NCBI GenBank assembly: GCA_020631735.1
Contig: CM036197.1
Span: 43,695,880 to 43,759,879 of the forward strand
Origin: Saccharum officinarum
Taxonomy: Eukaryota; Streptophyta; Magnoliopsida; Poales; Poaceae
Length of the DNA: 64,000 nt
Direction: 5' to 3'
Below, piece by piece: positions 43,530 to 58,226 of the stretch. The translations under genes were made by a program, and so were the position numbers. Each line of letters begins with the position of its first letter. Within the stretch, counting starts at the first letter, position 1. The notes under the pieces were generated by a model. It ran no database searches, had not been told where the DNA came from, and saw only the letters and a list, made by a program, of their open reading frames with translations.

Positions 43530-44044
43530 CTAGTTAGGTCCCCAGCAGCTGAGGTACATGACGGTCCTCATCCCCTCCTTCATGGCCTTGTCCGCCCGCC
43601 TCTTCTCTATCGAAGCCGCCGGCGGCGGCGCCAACTTCATGACCTGTGTGGCGAGGCTGCTGCGCACGTTGGCCTTAGCGGTCCGGTGGAAGGACCGCAG
43701 CACGTAGTTCCAGCGGCAGAGTCCCGCCTGGTCCTTGAGCGCCTCCACTACCCCAATGCTACACCGGGTGTGTTTAGTTCCGCGAAAAGGTGTAAAAAAG
43801 TACTGTAGCACGTTTTGGCTTTATTTGGTAAATAGTGTCCAATCGTTGACTAATTAGATTCAAAACGTTCGTCTCGCAAAGTACAACCAGCAACTGTACA
43901 ATTAGTTTTTAATTTCATCTACATTTAGTACTCCATGCATGTATCGCAAGTTTGATGTGACGGAGAATCTTTTGTTTGCACAGTGCTTTTTTTTGAGGAA
44001 CTGAACACAACCACCATCCACGACGCCTTCGCTGCACCTGCCAT
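43530..44044 (-). pseudogene. WIP gene 3, MITE-split (copy B)
   Basis: Same structure as at 18562: the native ATG and first codons at 44013-44044, a MITE at 43766-44012, the remainder at 43530-43765. The MITE differs by a 2-base indel in the GTACAACCAGCAACTG segment. Promoter: TATA at 44158-44165, TGGTTT at 44227-44232. Confidence 0.83.
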
Positions 44045-44713
44045 CTCCTGATGGTGTGGTCTTCCTCCTCCCTCGAGAGAGCGGTCACTGATCGTTTGTA
44101 CCAAGTGAGGTCGCTTGATGCTGTGTTGAGGTGGAGAAACGAGCCGGGGCAGGTGGGTTTATATGTACCGGCGCCGGTGGGAGGCCGGGACGGGCGGTGG
44201 CGGAAACAGGTGGGCGCAGCAAACCCTGGTTTTCCAGGATACCAGGGGCTCTCGCTCACTCCCGCCTGTGGCTCACTTTTTTTGCGCGCCGGCCCAGTGG
44301 GTCGCCCACTTGACTTGTCGTCTTGTTTATTCGCAGTGGTTCGTCCTGTCCTTCGGCCTCCGCGTCGTGCACAGAGATAGGAATGCGTGCCGCGCAAACT
44401 CTGATACTACAGGGTGCCACAGCGGAATGTGCCACTACCACCATCATCATCTTTGCATTGTACTACCTGGACTGTTTGGGATTAGACAATAGAGATGGGC
44501 ACTCAGATCTATGATGGTCGGCTGTGCATTGTCCTGCTTTCAGCAAACTGGACGAGGATCCTAGCTTGTAGCGATGAAACGATGAGCAAGATTCTACGGA
44601 TCAATCGAGGCAGCCATCCAAGAATCTTCTCGCGTGCTTTCATGATCGTCGATGTTTATTAAGATAATCCATCTGTTTTTAACACGCTGATGCGGAATCA
44701 CATGGTTTAATGG

Positions 44714-47700
44714 TGTTATGTAATTAGGCAATTTTTTGATTTAAACCAGAATATAAATCATGACAAACTGATGAACTAGATTAAGCATGTACAGTAAACT
44801 AGCATGATAGATTAACATATTGCATAGTATAAGCATAAACATGATTATGATTGTAAGCATAGCACATACGTTTAATAGATTAGACATTATGAACGACAAG
44901 ATTAGATCATGAGAATGATACCTGACGATTGTAGATGTAGTTGACGGTGGTGGAGATGCAGATGGCATTGATGATGGAGCGAAGTCGAGGTCATCGATGA
45001 GCGACGGTGGAACATTCCCGTTGACGATCCCTCGAGCCTGGCGACGACGAAGACGGCGTGCCGATGCAACATTCGGAAGACGAGCCGTCGTGGAGGATTT
45101 GGGAGCAGTCGCGCGAAGAGCGCTTCTCAAAAATCTTCTTCGCCTTCTCCCAGTGCAGGATCGCAAAGACAAGAGTTTCAGAGACCTGCTCTTCCAAACG
45201 CTGGTGCCAGTGGTGAATCTAGGATTCTAGCTAAGGGTATGCCGTCTAAAAATTTTCATATACAATTTGGTAAATCCATTTCAATAATTCGGTAATAATC
45301 GTAAAATTGACAATATGATTCGGTATATATGCACTAAATAACACAATAAGGCTTAAATTCATGGATTAAGTTGAAACCATGCACTAAATATAATATAAAT
45401 AGTTCAAAATACATACCAATAATTGAAATATAGGCATAAAAGAGTACCAGAAACTTACAATGTTATTTTACTGACTATTTTATTCGACGCTTTTCAAAGA
45501 GATATAAAAATGTCTTGATTTTGATTATATCATCTTCATCAACTTCAAAAAAATATATTCCGCTCAATGAAAGTGACTAGACAATCATAAAAAAAACTAT
45601 ACAATCATAGCGATTAGAAGTAGCAGCAGCTGCCGCCCTTTTTGCTTCATGCTTCTGAAAAAGAGATGCAATATCTGAGTATCGCCTCATAACTGAAACT
45701 TAACTGCATAAATATTAAACAATTTATTATTTGTGATGTTAGAAAATAGCTATGAAATTAGACAATAATTTTGTTAAAGAGACGAAGTGCCGAAGATTAA
45801 ATTTTACCTTTAAAAAAGAGTGAATCGGCATATGCCTCCATGACTGTAGGGCCATGCAAACTGTAGACGAGTGATCGGAGGAAGGCAGTAGGGCAGAGGC
45901 CAGAGGGCACCGGCCACCAGTACTAGGGCGTCACCGTCACGCCTCACCGCGTCGGCGTCAACTGTCAGGCGGCGGCGGCGTGACTCAAAAGCTCAGATCC
46001 ACGAAAAGCCAAAACTGAAACGTTGTGTACGTGTACGTCCTAAGGTCTGAGGACACCCTTGCCGCGTGGGCCACTTCCTGGGCCTTCTAACTTGCTTCCG
46101 TGATGGCGTGATCAGTGATCCAGATGATTTTTTTCTTTTTTATATAAATATATACAAATGTATAATACACATATTTTATTGCACACTCGCCGGTCAGACA
46201 GGGTATGCCGGGCATACCCGGTATACCCTGTGGCTCCGCCACTGGCTGGTGCACGCAGACGATCGAGATGAAGAGACTATGGCGACAGCGTAGTAGCGAG
46301 AAGAGAAAAAAATACTATTTAGCTACCTTAGGATTTTCCAACTGGAATTCCTAATAGTAGTTTTTGGTGTGTCTATTCCCAGAAGAATTGGTATGTATAT
46401 ATACGGAGAAAAACTCCCTACCTCCACATAAATTAGCAATATGGTACTAATAGATGTTGTACCTCCCACCTCTACATATGGGTTTAAACATTAAAGTCCA
46501 TTAGAGAACACAGATATTGGGCTTTTGAGATTTATTAGAATTTCTTCATATGAATTTAGATGAACTATTCATATAAATTCTAACAATCCCCCACCAGATC
46601 TCAACTACCCATTATAGATATTTTCCTTCTCTTACTACTGTTTATATACTAGTGTTTCAATAGAAACTGTTAAGTTGAACATCCACCTAAAACTTTAAGT
46701 TACACCCATTTACAACTTGAACAATGGATTACGCCTTGAATTGCAAGTTTTGTGCAAACGAGTTTCACTCAAAGTCAAACTAGTACCTGGCTGCCAGTAG
46801 CCTTCCCCGTGGGTGGAGCATATACGTCGTACTCCCTGGTCTCTTCATGAGCTTACTAGAGATTACTCAAATCTCATAGATTGTGACATTTTATAGTTAG
46901 ACTCATATAGGTATATTCTTTCAAGAATGCTCTGCAGGACAGCACCTTCGCTTGTTAAAGCCAATACAACACATTAAGGCATTCGCCGACCTTCCTTACA
47001 GTGCCTCATCGCTCTGAGAGTATTGTATCTTCACTTAGAGAGGGTTATAGAGTTATAGATTACTCTCCTTAGTTTACCAATAATTTGTTCTTCCCAAGTC
47101 CTTAGTCACGGGATCTCCAATCAAAAAGGTTGGGTACTACTACTGCAAACTCACAAGGGTCTCATACCCATCTCCCTTGATGCAAATTCTATCACATTCC
47201 GTAATAGCCCTTTTGTAAAGGGATCTGTCAGGTTTTTGTCTGTTTGCACATAAGACACGGCTATTACTCTGGAGTTTCTCAACTTCCTGACGGACTTTAA
47301 ACGTCATTTAAAGTGTCTTGTTGACTTCGCATTATCCTTATCACTATTCACTTTAGTAATCACTATTTGGTTATCACAGTTCATAAGAATAGCCGGTACT
47401 GGTTTCTCAACCACCGGTAAGTCCAACCAGAGCTCATGCAGCCATTCCGTCTCTACAGAAGTTGTATCTAAAGCAGTAGGTTCTGCTTCCATGGTTGATT
47501 TTGTCAAAATAATTGTTCGTTTAGAATAACACAAGACCCTTTCAAGTACATGCCAATGATCATCACTCTGATTGGACATGTACCTACTCAACTTGCTCAC
47601 AGCAAAAGAGATATCTGGTCTTGTTGTGCTAGCTAATACATGAGTAAACCAATGATCTGAGAGTACCTCAATTGATCTCTAGCAATCTTCTTGTTCTTTC

Positions 47701-50700
47701 TCAATGTCACACTAGGATCATAAGGCGTTGGAGAAGGCTTGCTATCCACAAAGCCGAACCGGCTCAAGACCTTCTCAACATAGTGAGATTGCAACAAAGT
47801 TATCCCACTCTCATCCTTAATCAACTTAATATTTAGAATCACATTAGTTTCTCCTAGATCTTTCATGTCAAAACTTTTGACAGAAAAGACTTGACCTCAT
47901 TAATTGCATCTATGTTTGTTCCAAAAATTAGAATATCATCAACATATAAACATAATATAACAGATTCGCCCCCACCATGTCGATAATACACACACCTATC
48001 AGCTTCAATTATGGCAAAACCCGCACTCGTTAAAGTCATGTCAAACTTCTCATGCCATTGTTTAGGCACTTGTTTCAAGCCATACAAAGATTTCAATAAC
48101 TTACACACCTTGCGTTCTTCACCTTTTACTACAAACTCATCAGGCTAATCCATATAAATTTTCTCATCCAACTCTCCATTTAGAAAAGCTGTCTTCACAT
48201 CCATTTAATGAATGAGAAGACCATATGAGGCAGCTAGGGAAAGTAGCACTCGAATAGTGGTCATTCTAGCAACAGGTGAATATGTATCAAAGTAATCCTC
48301 GCCTTCCTTTGGGTATAACCCTTAGCTACAAGCCGAGCCTTGTACTTGTCAATAGTACCATCAGGCTTAAGCTTCTTCTTAAACACCCACTTATAGCCCA
48401 CAGGTTTACAACCAAATGGCAGCTCAGATAATTCCCAAGTTTCATTATAAAGAAACGAGTCCATCTCACTGTGAACAGCTTCTTTCCAATCATCTGCATC
48501 TGGAGATGCATACGCCTCTACAATAGAGGTGAGAGTATTGTCCACAAGGTATACAATGGAATCATCACCAAAAGATTTTGCAATCCTTTGTCTCTTGTTC
48601 CTCACAGAAACTTCATTGGCATCCTTCTCATGAACTTCCTCAAGTGGTTGCTCAAATGATTCAACAGGAGACTCGATATGTATAGTAAAATCAGGAGCTA
48701 TCTCTGAGAAAAATCCAGTATTGCTACGCATATCTTTCATAGGAAATATGTTCTAAAAAATGTAGCATCATGAGATTCCATAATTGTATCAACATGCATA
48801 TCAGGAACTTTAGATTTTACTACTAAAAATCTATAGCCAATGCTTTGGTGAGCATATTCTAGAAAGACACAATCCACAATCTTTGATCCAAGCTTATGCT
48901 TCTTAGAAATTGGAATATTAACTTTCGCCAAACATCCCCACATGCGCAAGTATGAAAGTTTTCGCCAAACATCCCCACATGCGCAAGTATGAAAGTGATG
49001 GTTTTCTTCCAACCCAATACTCATATGGAGTTGTCTCTTTATTTCTGTTTGGAATTCTATTCAGGACATGACTCGCAGTCAATAAAGCTTCCCCCCACCA
49101 TGCCTTAGATAGACTAGCTATGTCTAACATGGCATTCACCAAGTCACTCAACGTGTGGTTTTTTCTCTCGACAACCCCGTTTGATTCGGGCGAATAGGGA
49201 GTTGTCCTCTCATCAATAATACCATGTTCCGCACAGAACTCATCAAATAGTATTAGAAAATATTCACCACCATGATCTGACCTTAAATATTTAATTTTTC
49301 TCTCTAGTTGATTTTTAACTTCAGCCTTATAGACTTTAAAGTAGTCTAGCGTTTTATCTTTAGTTTTCAACAAGTAAACATAGCAAAATCTAGTTGCATC
49401 ATCAATTAAAGGCATGAAATATCTCTTTTCACCTTTTGTCAACACACCATTCATCTCGCATAGATTAGAATGTATGAGTTCTAGAGGTGCCAAGTTTCTC
49501 TCCTCCGCTGGCTTGTGAGGCTTTCGAGGTTGCTTAGATTGCACACAACTATGGCACTTAGAACCTTTGGCAATAGTAAAATCTGGAATTAAACTCAAGC
49601 TAGACAAACGTGACATCAATCCAAAGTTCACATGACATAAGCGAGATGCTAAACACTCGAACTATCATTAATTGTGCCACAAATATGATTCACTGACTTA
49701 TTATAAAAATCTACCAAAGATAGGCGGAATAAGCCTTCGCAATTATAGCCTTTACCAATAAATTATCCATGCTTAGACATAACTACTTTATTAGACTCTA
49801 ACACTACCTTAAATTCGTCTCTCAAAGAGAAGAAAGACGCTAACAAGGTTCTTGCGAATAGTAGGGACATGTTGCATGTTCTTTAATTGCACGATCTTTC
49901 CAGAAGTAAACTTCAGATCTACCGTGTCAACACCACGAACAGAAGCCATTTCCCATCAGGACGAAGGAACCTTGGAGCCCCTGGTAAGAAGAAAACATAG
50001 AGATATCAGCACATATGTGAATATTAGCGCCTGTATCAACCCACCAACTTGGAGATTGAAACACTAATAGTTAAGTAGGAAAATTACCATACCCGTCATC
50101 AACACTGCTAGCGGTCACGAGGTTGACATTCTTCTTTTTCTCTTTTCAGTCCGCTCGCTCCGGACACTCTTTAGCAAAGTGGCCAAGCTCTCCACAAGTG
50201 AAGCAAGGCAACTCTGCTTTGTCTTTCTTTTTTTTCTTGAAGGCAGTTGTTGGTTTGGCATTCAAAGGCTTAGGCTTTCCTTTGTTTTTGCCATGGTTTC
50301 TCTGGATGAAGTGGGCGCTAGCTTTTTCCTCGTTCCCCTTCTCAATGTTGTCTTTAGCCTGAGCCTTCTCAACATCAAGAGATGATATCAGGTTTTCAAC
50401 TGATATTTTCTGTCTCTTGAGTTTAAGGCTTGTGGTGAATTTCCTCTAGGAAGAAGGCAACTTTGCTATAATGCATCCAACCACAAATTCATTGGGTATG
50501 ACACACTTAAGGAGTTCAAGTTCATTAGCCAGGCGATGGACCTCATGAGCTTGTTCGACTACTAATTTATTAGCAACCATCTTGTAGTCATGAAAGCTCT
50601 CCATGATGTACAGCTCTTTGCCTGCATCTGAAGCACCATAGGTAGCATTCAGATAATCTCATAGAGTCTTTGCATCTGTCATGTGTAGAGTCGAATCAAA

Positions 50701-51784
50701 TAGATGATCAGACAACATATTATGCATAGCTCCCATGAAGATCTGATTGGCTTCCTGGAATTTTCTCTAATCTTCATCAGATATATTTTTCTCGGACAAG
50801 CCATCTTTCGCCCAGAAAACTCTCATGGTCGTAAGTCAATTAGTGACCTTGACGAACCATCTCTTAAAATGCGTACCAGAAAACTTTTTCGGCCTCAGCA
50901 CGTCAGCAAAACTAGCCATAGATAATTCTGAAAAAGACCTATAATAAAGTTTTTGGATTGTTAAGTAATTAGGCAATTTTCAGATTAAAACCAGAATATA
51001 AATCATGACAAACTGATGAACTAGATTAAGCATGTACAATAAACTAACATGACAGATTAACATATTGCATAGTATAAGCATAAACATGATTATGATTGTA
51101 AGCATAGCACGTACGCTTAATAGATTAGATATTATGAACGATAAGATTAGATCACGAGAATGATACCTGACGATTATAGATGTAGTTGATGGTGGTGGAG
51201 ATGCAGATGGCATTGATGATGGAGCGAAGTCGAGGTCATCGATGAGCGACGGTGGAACGTTCCCGTTGATGATTCCTCGAGCCCGGCGACGACGAAGACG
51301 ACGTGCTGATGCAGCATTCGGAAGACGAGCCGTCATGAAGGGTTTGGGAGCAGTCGTGCGAAGAGCGCTTCCCAAAAACCTTATTCATCTTCTCACAGTG
51401 CAAGATCGCAAAGACGAGGGTTCCAAACACCTGCTCTCCCAAACGCCGGTGCACGCAAACGATCGAGATGGAGAAACTACTGCTGCGGCGTAGTAGCGAG
51501 AAGAGGAAAATACTATTTGGCTATCTTAGGATTTTTCAACTGGAATTCCCAATAATAGTTTTTGTGTGTCTATTCCTAGGAGGATTGGTACGTGTATATA
51601 TATGGAGGAAAACTCCCTACCTCCACATAAATTAGCAACATGGTACTAATAGATGTTGTACCTCCCACCTCTACATATGGGTTTAAATATTAAAGTCCAT
51701 TAAAAAACACAGATATTAAGCTTTTGAAATTTATTAGAATTTCTCTCTATAAATTTAGGGAAACTATTCATATAAATGGTAACA
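44714..51784 (-). mobile_element. copia-2 (copy B)
   Basis: LTRs at 44714-46585 (with the nested hAT) and 50959-51784 (826 bp), flanked by AATGG (44709-44713) and TATGG (51785-51789) as in copy A. The RT/RNase H frame that is continuous in copy A is split here by one-base deletions near 47637 and 47873, giving pieces at 47304-47600, 47633-47866 and 47863-48108. RT N-terminus at 48261-48740 and integrase at 48918-49631 match copy A apart from single substitutions. Confidence 0.92.
45208..46244. mobile_element. Nested hAT element (copy B)
   Basis: Same element as 20238-21272, with GCTGGTGC duplication at 45200-45207 and 46245-46252. It is 1037 bp, with several small indels relative to copy A. 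Confidence 0.92.
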
Positions 51785-52155
51785 TATGGGATAGCTGGAG
51801 ATTGCGTTATTGTTACCGCACCACACGGTGTTGGACCGAGCAGGCCCTGCAGAGAGTGAAGTGTGAGATAGTGAAACTCTGAGAGTGACGTAGCACATGG
51901 TTTTCCTGATACCACTGTCTTATCCTTTTTTTTTAGCATCCCACTGTCTTATCCTTTGGAGCGTTTGCTAACGCAACTTCTACATGCATGAATGTTCACC
52001 GTTGTGTGATTTGTGTGACACTGTACGTCTGTACCGTGGTACTACATATTACGGTAAAGTATGGGCTCATGTCGTCTCGTTCTTACGCCCAAATAAAAAC
52101 ATCATTTCGTCCGTAAAGATGTTTCCACAACTAAACAAGATTTCACCCTTCGATT

Positions 52156-52180
52156 CCCCCCCCCCCCCCCCCCCCCCCCC
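52156..52180. repeat. Poly-C homopolymer, 25 bases (copy B)
   Basis: Four bases longer than the equivalent at 27188-27208. Confidence 0.9.
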
Positions 52181-52792
52181 GACTGACGGTACGATATACA
52201 TAGACCATCCCCGTGCGACTTTGGTCCGCCGAACATTTTTTTTTTGAACAACTCTGGTCCAAAGATCGAAACAACTAGACTGAGACCGACCGTTCAATCA
52301 CCCAACACCGCAAGTGGCCGAAACAGGTGGTTTTCCTGCATACCGGGCCGGTACTGGGGCTTGCTGCTCGGCTATACGACTCGTCTCGTCTATTCGCGGC
52401 AGAAACGGCTGCCCCGCGTCGCTTGCAGTTGCAGAGATAGGAACGGATACCAGCAAATCTTCACCGTGCCACTGGAGTACTGGACCACTCCCCTGCCCAT
52501 CCTCTTATCTAGACACTGTTTGCGAGAGAGAATGGGCACGATCGCGCCTCGCGCGGAACAGTGACCACCCTTCGATTTTCAATTTGGTACTAGTAGCAGC
52601 AGCAAGCTTCAGTAAACAGGATTAGGTTATCTTTACTGCTTTACACATACTACTTTATTATTACTACACAGTAAGATTTTAGATTTACTTCCAAACTACT
52701 AGTACAGCTGACTCGAGGTCAGCCTTCGTGCCTTCTCAGTAGAAACTACTAGTCCGTCTTTTCACTCAATCGCGTGGTTAGCTGTTTATAGG

Positions 52793-55342
52793 GAATTTTT
52801 TAACACTTTTTAAAAACTATTTTTAATTTTAGCACCGAAAGTTTTTTATATCTAACACTTTTGGCCACTCCCACGTGAGGGAGCGGCATTTCTACTTTAT
52901 CGTTCCCCACATGGAGGAGCGGCAACGCTGCTGCTGAGGGGCTGCCGCTCCCCCTGGAGGAGCGGCAAGGCTGCCGCTCCCCAGACCAGGGAGCGGCAGC
53001 GGGTTGGAAAAGTGTGCCAGGCGAAATAGATTGGTCGCGAAGCCCGAGGCCCCCCGCTGCCGCTCCTTGATCTGGGGAGCGGCAGGCTACCGCTCCCCAG
53101 ATCAAGGAGCGGCAGCGGGGGTGTTTTATTTTGTTTCAGTTGTGAGGAAACGGTTACTGTGCCGGAGTCGAAGAAGGCTGCACGAGCAGGCAGCGCGCCC
53201 CCCCCCCAGCCCCAGCACGACGCGCGCGCCGCCGCCACCCCCCCCCTCGCCCGCGGGGAGCAGCCAGCGGGGCGCCCCGCCACCGCCCGGCACAGGCGCG
53301 CGCGCCTCCTCCCCGCACCCGCCTCTCCCGCGCGAGCAGCCGGCAGCAGAGCCCAGGTAATTTTTTTATGTATTATAATTGCTAGCTAAGTTAGTTTAAT
53401 CGTTAGTTGGTATTATTAATAGTTATTTTAACTAGCATAGTTAGTATAAATATTATAAATAGTTATTTTAGTTAGTATGATTAGTAAAGTTAGTATATGT
53501 ATTATAAATAGTTAGTATGTTTAGTTTAGATTAGTGAAGTTAGTATAGGAGATATAAATAGTTACTTAGGTATTATAAATAGTTAGAATAGTTAGTTTGT
53601 TTAGTTTAGATTAGTGAAGTTAGTATAGGTGATATAAATAGTTACTTTAGTTAGTTTAGTTAGTATAGTGTTGTTAATAAACTTAGTATAGTTTGTTTGT
53701 TTGGACGACTTGATAAAGTTTGGTTGAATGATTTTCAGATGGATTGTTGTGTCTGAGTTTATTTTGGAGGAATTGTTAGGAAGGAAGATGGTGAATTTGA
53801 GGATATGGAAGAGAAGTTGGAATGGTTCGACGAACCGCCGAGCTTCAATGACCTTTGTGTGTGTTTGAACGCAAAGTTTGGCGGTGATTTCACAATAAAG
53901 GGGAGATTTGACAGTGGGAAGACTCGGGCAAAATATGTCCTGATGCGTTTGCGTGACCCTGCTCATTGGTCCCGCTACACTAGGGTTCTCACAGGCTCGA
54001 ACTCACCCATTGCTGAGGTGGTTGTGGAGAATGGGTACAAGTTAGAGGATGATCATCATGACGATGTTGGAGGTGACGAAGAAGTAGTTCTATTCACATC
54101 CAGTCAGTTGTATATGGATGGTCAGTTGACGCAGGAGCAGTTGCATTCACATCCAGTCGGTTGTATAAGCAACGACTTCGATGTGAGAGAGTTCGAACGT
54201 GAAGAGCAGGAGCAGGCGGAAGAGAACTGGTTGGTCACGACGACGACGATGATACGACGACGACGACGACGAAGATGATAGAGCTGCCCATGTGACGCCG
54301 GTTCTTGCTACAACGTCCGATGTTTCACTTTCGGTACTTCATGTCATGCCGACTCAGGCCAGGCTGGTCCATGATTTACCAGAGGGTGGTGCGCCGTATT
54401 TTGATTCGTGGGGTAGAATCAGCGAAGCACAGCATTATGCTGCACCACCCCCTTACACAGAGGCAGAACTCATGCAACTGAGCCAGAGCGGTGTGCCTTT
54501 AAGTGGTGTTCCGAACTACAGGGATGTCAGCATGGTACATATGACAGTTTGTGACATAGGCCTGCAAATGTGTGCAGAATCACTATATAACCATGAGCAT
54601 GTAATCCTTCAGAAGGGCATGATATTCAATACAATGTCAGATATGAAGCTCTTTCTTCAGAATTATGCTGTGTACCACCATAGGCCATACTTGGTGACTC
54701 ATTCCGACAAGAACTTAAGGTACCACATTACCTGCGAAGCAGGTTATCCATGCCAGTGGAGGCTTACTGCAAGGAAGAAAGCGAGTGATGGCAAATGGAG
54801 GATAAGTAAATTGGTCCAACCTCATTTATGCTTGGATAACAAGGGTAAAGAATATTATCCGCAGCTCACTGCACGTTACCTTGCCCGTCATATATTGGGG
54901 CTCGTTGACAAGGATAATGACGTCTCGATGTCTTATTTACAGCAGTCCATATACGACGAATGACCACAGCTCAAGAGGAGAAGAGAATAAAAGGCGTCCT
55001 GCGCCTGCCGCTCCTTGATCTGAGGAGCGGCAACGCTGCTGAGGTGGCAGGGCCGAACAGGTGGCAGGGGCTATCACTCCCCCCTGGAGGAGCGGTAGTC
55101 TTGCCGCTCCCTAGTCTGGGGAGCGGCAGCCTTGCCGCTCCTCCAGGGGGAGCGGCAGCCCCCTACCACCTATTCGACATTGCCACCTCAGCAGCGTTGC
55201 CGCTCCTCCACGTGGGGAGCGGCAAAGTAGAAATACCGCTCCCTCGCGTGGGGAGCGGCCAAAAGTGTTAGATATAAAAAAAAAACTTTTGGTGCTAAAA
55301 TTAAAATAATTTTTAAAAAGTGTTAAAAATAAAAAAAAAATC
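52793..55342 (+). mobile_element. MULE deletion derivative (copy B)
   Basis: TTTATAGG at 52785-52792 and 55343-55350. Same terminal regions and interior as 27834-30376. The left hairpin is perfect here. The GC-rich leader (53190-53330) differs by several indels. Confidence 0.9.
53805..54963 (+). pseudogene. MULE transposase fragment, frameshifted (copy B)
   Basis: Equivalent of the 385-codon frame at 28840. Here a missing T in the TGGTTTGG segment (about 54231) and a missing A in the GAT/GAC run (about 54253) break it into 53805-54278 and 54292-54963. Substitutions (for example EMKLFLQDY to DMKLFLQNY) show the copies differ by more than indel noise. Confidence 0.85.
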
Positions 55343-55932
55343 TTTATAGGAAGGAGCACAAAGTATAAAGTATAGCCAAACTGAAATGGAGCCATGGAGA
55401 CCCACTTTGCATAAGCATAGTTTGTCCCTGAACCTCGGAGACCATGATTAGTTTTCTGTTCGATGATGATCACGGTTGACTTGACTAACGGTGGACTGAA
55501 AAAGCTTGATGCAGAGAGGCCTGAAATTAACCTCTGATGAACCGAACTGATCTGAAAACAGAGTCTTGCTGTATCAATTTTGTCCTCTATGAGGTAGTTC
55601 TAGTTCCTAAACTGCTGTCACGGAAGAGTAGATCTCAGAACCTGAAATTGCCATTACCAATCGTTCTGCTTGAGCACATGGTGGTAAGAACAACACCGAA
55701 TTCCTTGTTTTGAAGCCAAAGAGTCAAAATTCCGATGCAAAGAAGCATTCATATTAGTCGTGTGAAGTAAAAGAACTTTCCATCATCATCGTCATGATCC
55801 TATTGGACCTACTCCTATTTTACAATCGCAGGAGGCAACCGGCCAGGTCGCGACCCAGGCCCGGTTGCTGCACCTGCACCTGCACCTGCACTGCAAGCCG
55901 AGACAGAGACGTCTGAACACTGCAGACTAGTT

Positions 55933-56178
55933 CTAGTTGGGTCCCCAGCAGCTGAGGTACATGACGGTCCTCATGCCCTCCTCGGCCTTGTCCGCTCGCC
56001 TCTTCTCCGCCGGCGCCATCTTCTTGGCCTGAACGAAGCTGGGAGCGTTGGACTTTGCGGCCCGGTGGATGGACCGCAGCGCGTAGTTCCAGCGACATAG
56101 GCCCGCCTGGTCCTTGAGCGCCTCCACAGCGCCCACGCTCATGGCCACCATCCACGACGCCTTCGCCGCAGCCGCCAT
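55933..56178 (-). CDS. WIP gene 4 (copy B), 81 aa
   Basis: The protein is identical to the one at 30961. TATA at 56321-56329, TGGTTT at 56366-56371. The 3' flank has one extra CACCTG hexamer relative to copy A. Confidence 0.9.
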   Translation of the reverse strand: MAAAAKASWMVAMSVGAVEALKDQAGLCRWNYALRSIHRAAKSNAPSFVQAKKMAPAEKRRADKAEEGMRTVMYLSCWGPN

Positions 56179-56822
56179 CTATCTCCTAGTCCTTCTTGGG
56201 TTGGTGCCTAGCGCGCCTTGCTTTGCTAGAGAGCTCTGGTTGGTGATCGATGTGGTTGCTGTGACTGATGAGTGAGATTGCTGTGGGTTGGGGGTGGAGA
56301 CGCGAGGTGGGGCGGGTGGGTTATATATACCGGAGGGAGGACTGCAAACAAGCGGCCGCAGGAGCTGGTTTTCCTGGATACCGGGGGGCTCTCGGCTCTC
56401 CCACTACTGCTTCTTGTTTATTCCGCCGCAGGTCGCTTTCCCCGCACCGGCCCAGGTGCTCAGCTCACCTACTATCTCGTCGTCTTGTTTATTCGCGGCA
56501 GAAACGGCCGGTCTTCCGCGTCGCGGACAGAAACGACGAAGAGCGTGCCGCGCAACCGTTTCTGCCCCACAGCATACGATGCATCTTCTCTGTATCAGGA
56601 CTGCTTGGGTTAGACATTGGTGCTGAATATTAGAGTACAGTTTGGTCTAGGAAGGAATCAAGCAAAGTAGATAACTTTTATATGTTTTATTTATCCTACC
56701 AACTGGTGGCTGCCCGTGCGCTGTCAGCGAACATGAAGATGGAGGGAACTGCCAGATTTAGGACACTCACTCGAGGCGTCCAGCCGTCCAGGAATCTTCT
56801 CGCTTTCTTGATGACTTTGAGC

Positions 56823-57063
56823 GGGTGTTTAGATGGTGTAAAAGTTGGTGTAAAGTTCCTGTAGCACTTTTCGTTGTTATTTGGTAAAATTTATCCAATC
56901 ATAGACTAACTAGGCTCAAAAGATTCGTCTCGACATTTACAGACAAACTGTGCAATTAGTTTTTTTTTACCTACATTTAATACTCCATTCATGTGTTCAA
57001 AGATTCGATGTGACGGGGAATCTTGTAAAATTTTTGGAAGTTTGAAGGGATCTCAACACTGCC
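56823..57063. mobile_element. MITE in the gene 4-gene 5 spacer (copy B)
   Basis: Same insertion as 31851-32093. It differs near 56957 (AATTAGTTTTTTTTTACC against AATTAATTATTTTTTTTACC) and by single substitutions. Confidence 0.75.
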
Positions 57064-57980
57064 GAAGGTAATCGTCCGTCACTGAATCACATGGGTTAGC
57101 TGCAGTGGTTACCGCGTGCTTTTGGAGCAGCAGTGAGAAGAGCCCGAGACTGAGAGCGACGTAACCAGACCGCAGACGCTCTAGGACCTGGTTTCCAGGA
57201 TATCATGGGCTGAGTGATTGCTGATGCATGCATTTTATGTGGGGGGAAATGCTATTTGAACATACGCTGTGCTAATGTCGTCTGTGAGACTCTGACTCAG
57301 CTTCTCTGCAGCTACATCAACCTTTACGTTCAGTGTTGGCTATTGGCTCTTCTTCATCCATCTCATTCGTCTTCCATTAACCCTTTTCGAGAGCCAAGCG
57401 CTATTACAAATGAAAGAACTTGCTTTTGCAGTTGCAGGTTTCAGCAACCCGTCAAGATGTATGTCCTCTGTACTTCTTCAGCAGGTTGTTTGGGAGTAGA
57501 AAGTACTATAAACTGTCAAACTGAAATGGAGACCGTGCTGGTACTTTGCTTCGTCACAAGATAAACGCCGCTATTCCCTAAATAAAACGTTGGAGCTCAG
57601 ACCTGAGATTAAGTTAACCTCAGATCAGCATGAGTTAGGCTGTCAAAGATTTGTTGCGATCATTTTGCTTCAAAGGGTCATTAAGGAGCGGGGTTCAGAA
57701 CCTGAGATTACCATCTCAAATCTGCCTTGATCGATTGTTCTGCCGTAGCCCGTAGCACATCGAAGCAACGAACCACACAAAGCTCTTGTTGAGTTGTTGT
57801 GAGCGCAAAGGGATCGAGGAGAGCACAGTATAACAGAAGGCAGAAGCATTCATTCATATACTCGAATCAAGTAACAGAACTTTCATCATCATCGTGGTCA
57901 TATATTTACAACCAGAGGACCAATTTCTGTTGCTGAAAGCTGGAACAGAGCTAGAGGACCTATGCAGCTATGCCTAATAA

Positions 57981-58226
57981 TTAGTTAGGACCCCAGCAGC
58001 TGAGGTACATGACGGTCCTCATCCCCTCCTCGGCCTTGTCCGCCCGCCTCTTCTCCGTCGACGCCAGCTTCTTGGCCTGCGCGAAGCTGGGAGCGTTGGC
58101 CTTGGCGGCCCGGTGGATGGACCGCAGAGCGTAGTTCCAGCGGCAGAGCCCCGCCTGGTCCTTTAGCGACTCAACCGCGCCCACGCTCATCGCCACCATC
58201 CACGACGCCTTCGCAGCAGCCGCCAT
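57981..58226 (-). CDS. WIP gene 5 (copy B), 81 aa
   Basis: As at 33011 but with Ser for Ala in VESLKDQ, the only residue difference seen among the paired intact genes. TATA at 58371-58377, TGGTTT at 58434-58439. The 5' UTR (TGTGC)n repeat is two units shorter than in copy A. Confidence 0.9.
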   Translation of the reverse strand: MAAAAKASWMVAMSVGAVESLKDQAGLCRWNYALRSIHRAAKANAPSFAQAKKLASTEKRRADKAEEGMRTVMYLSCWGPN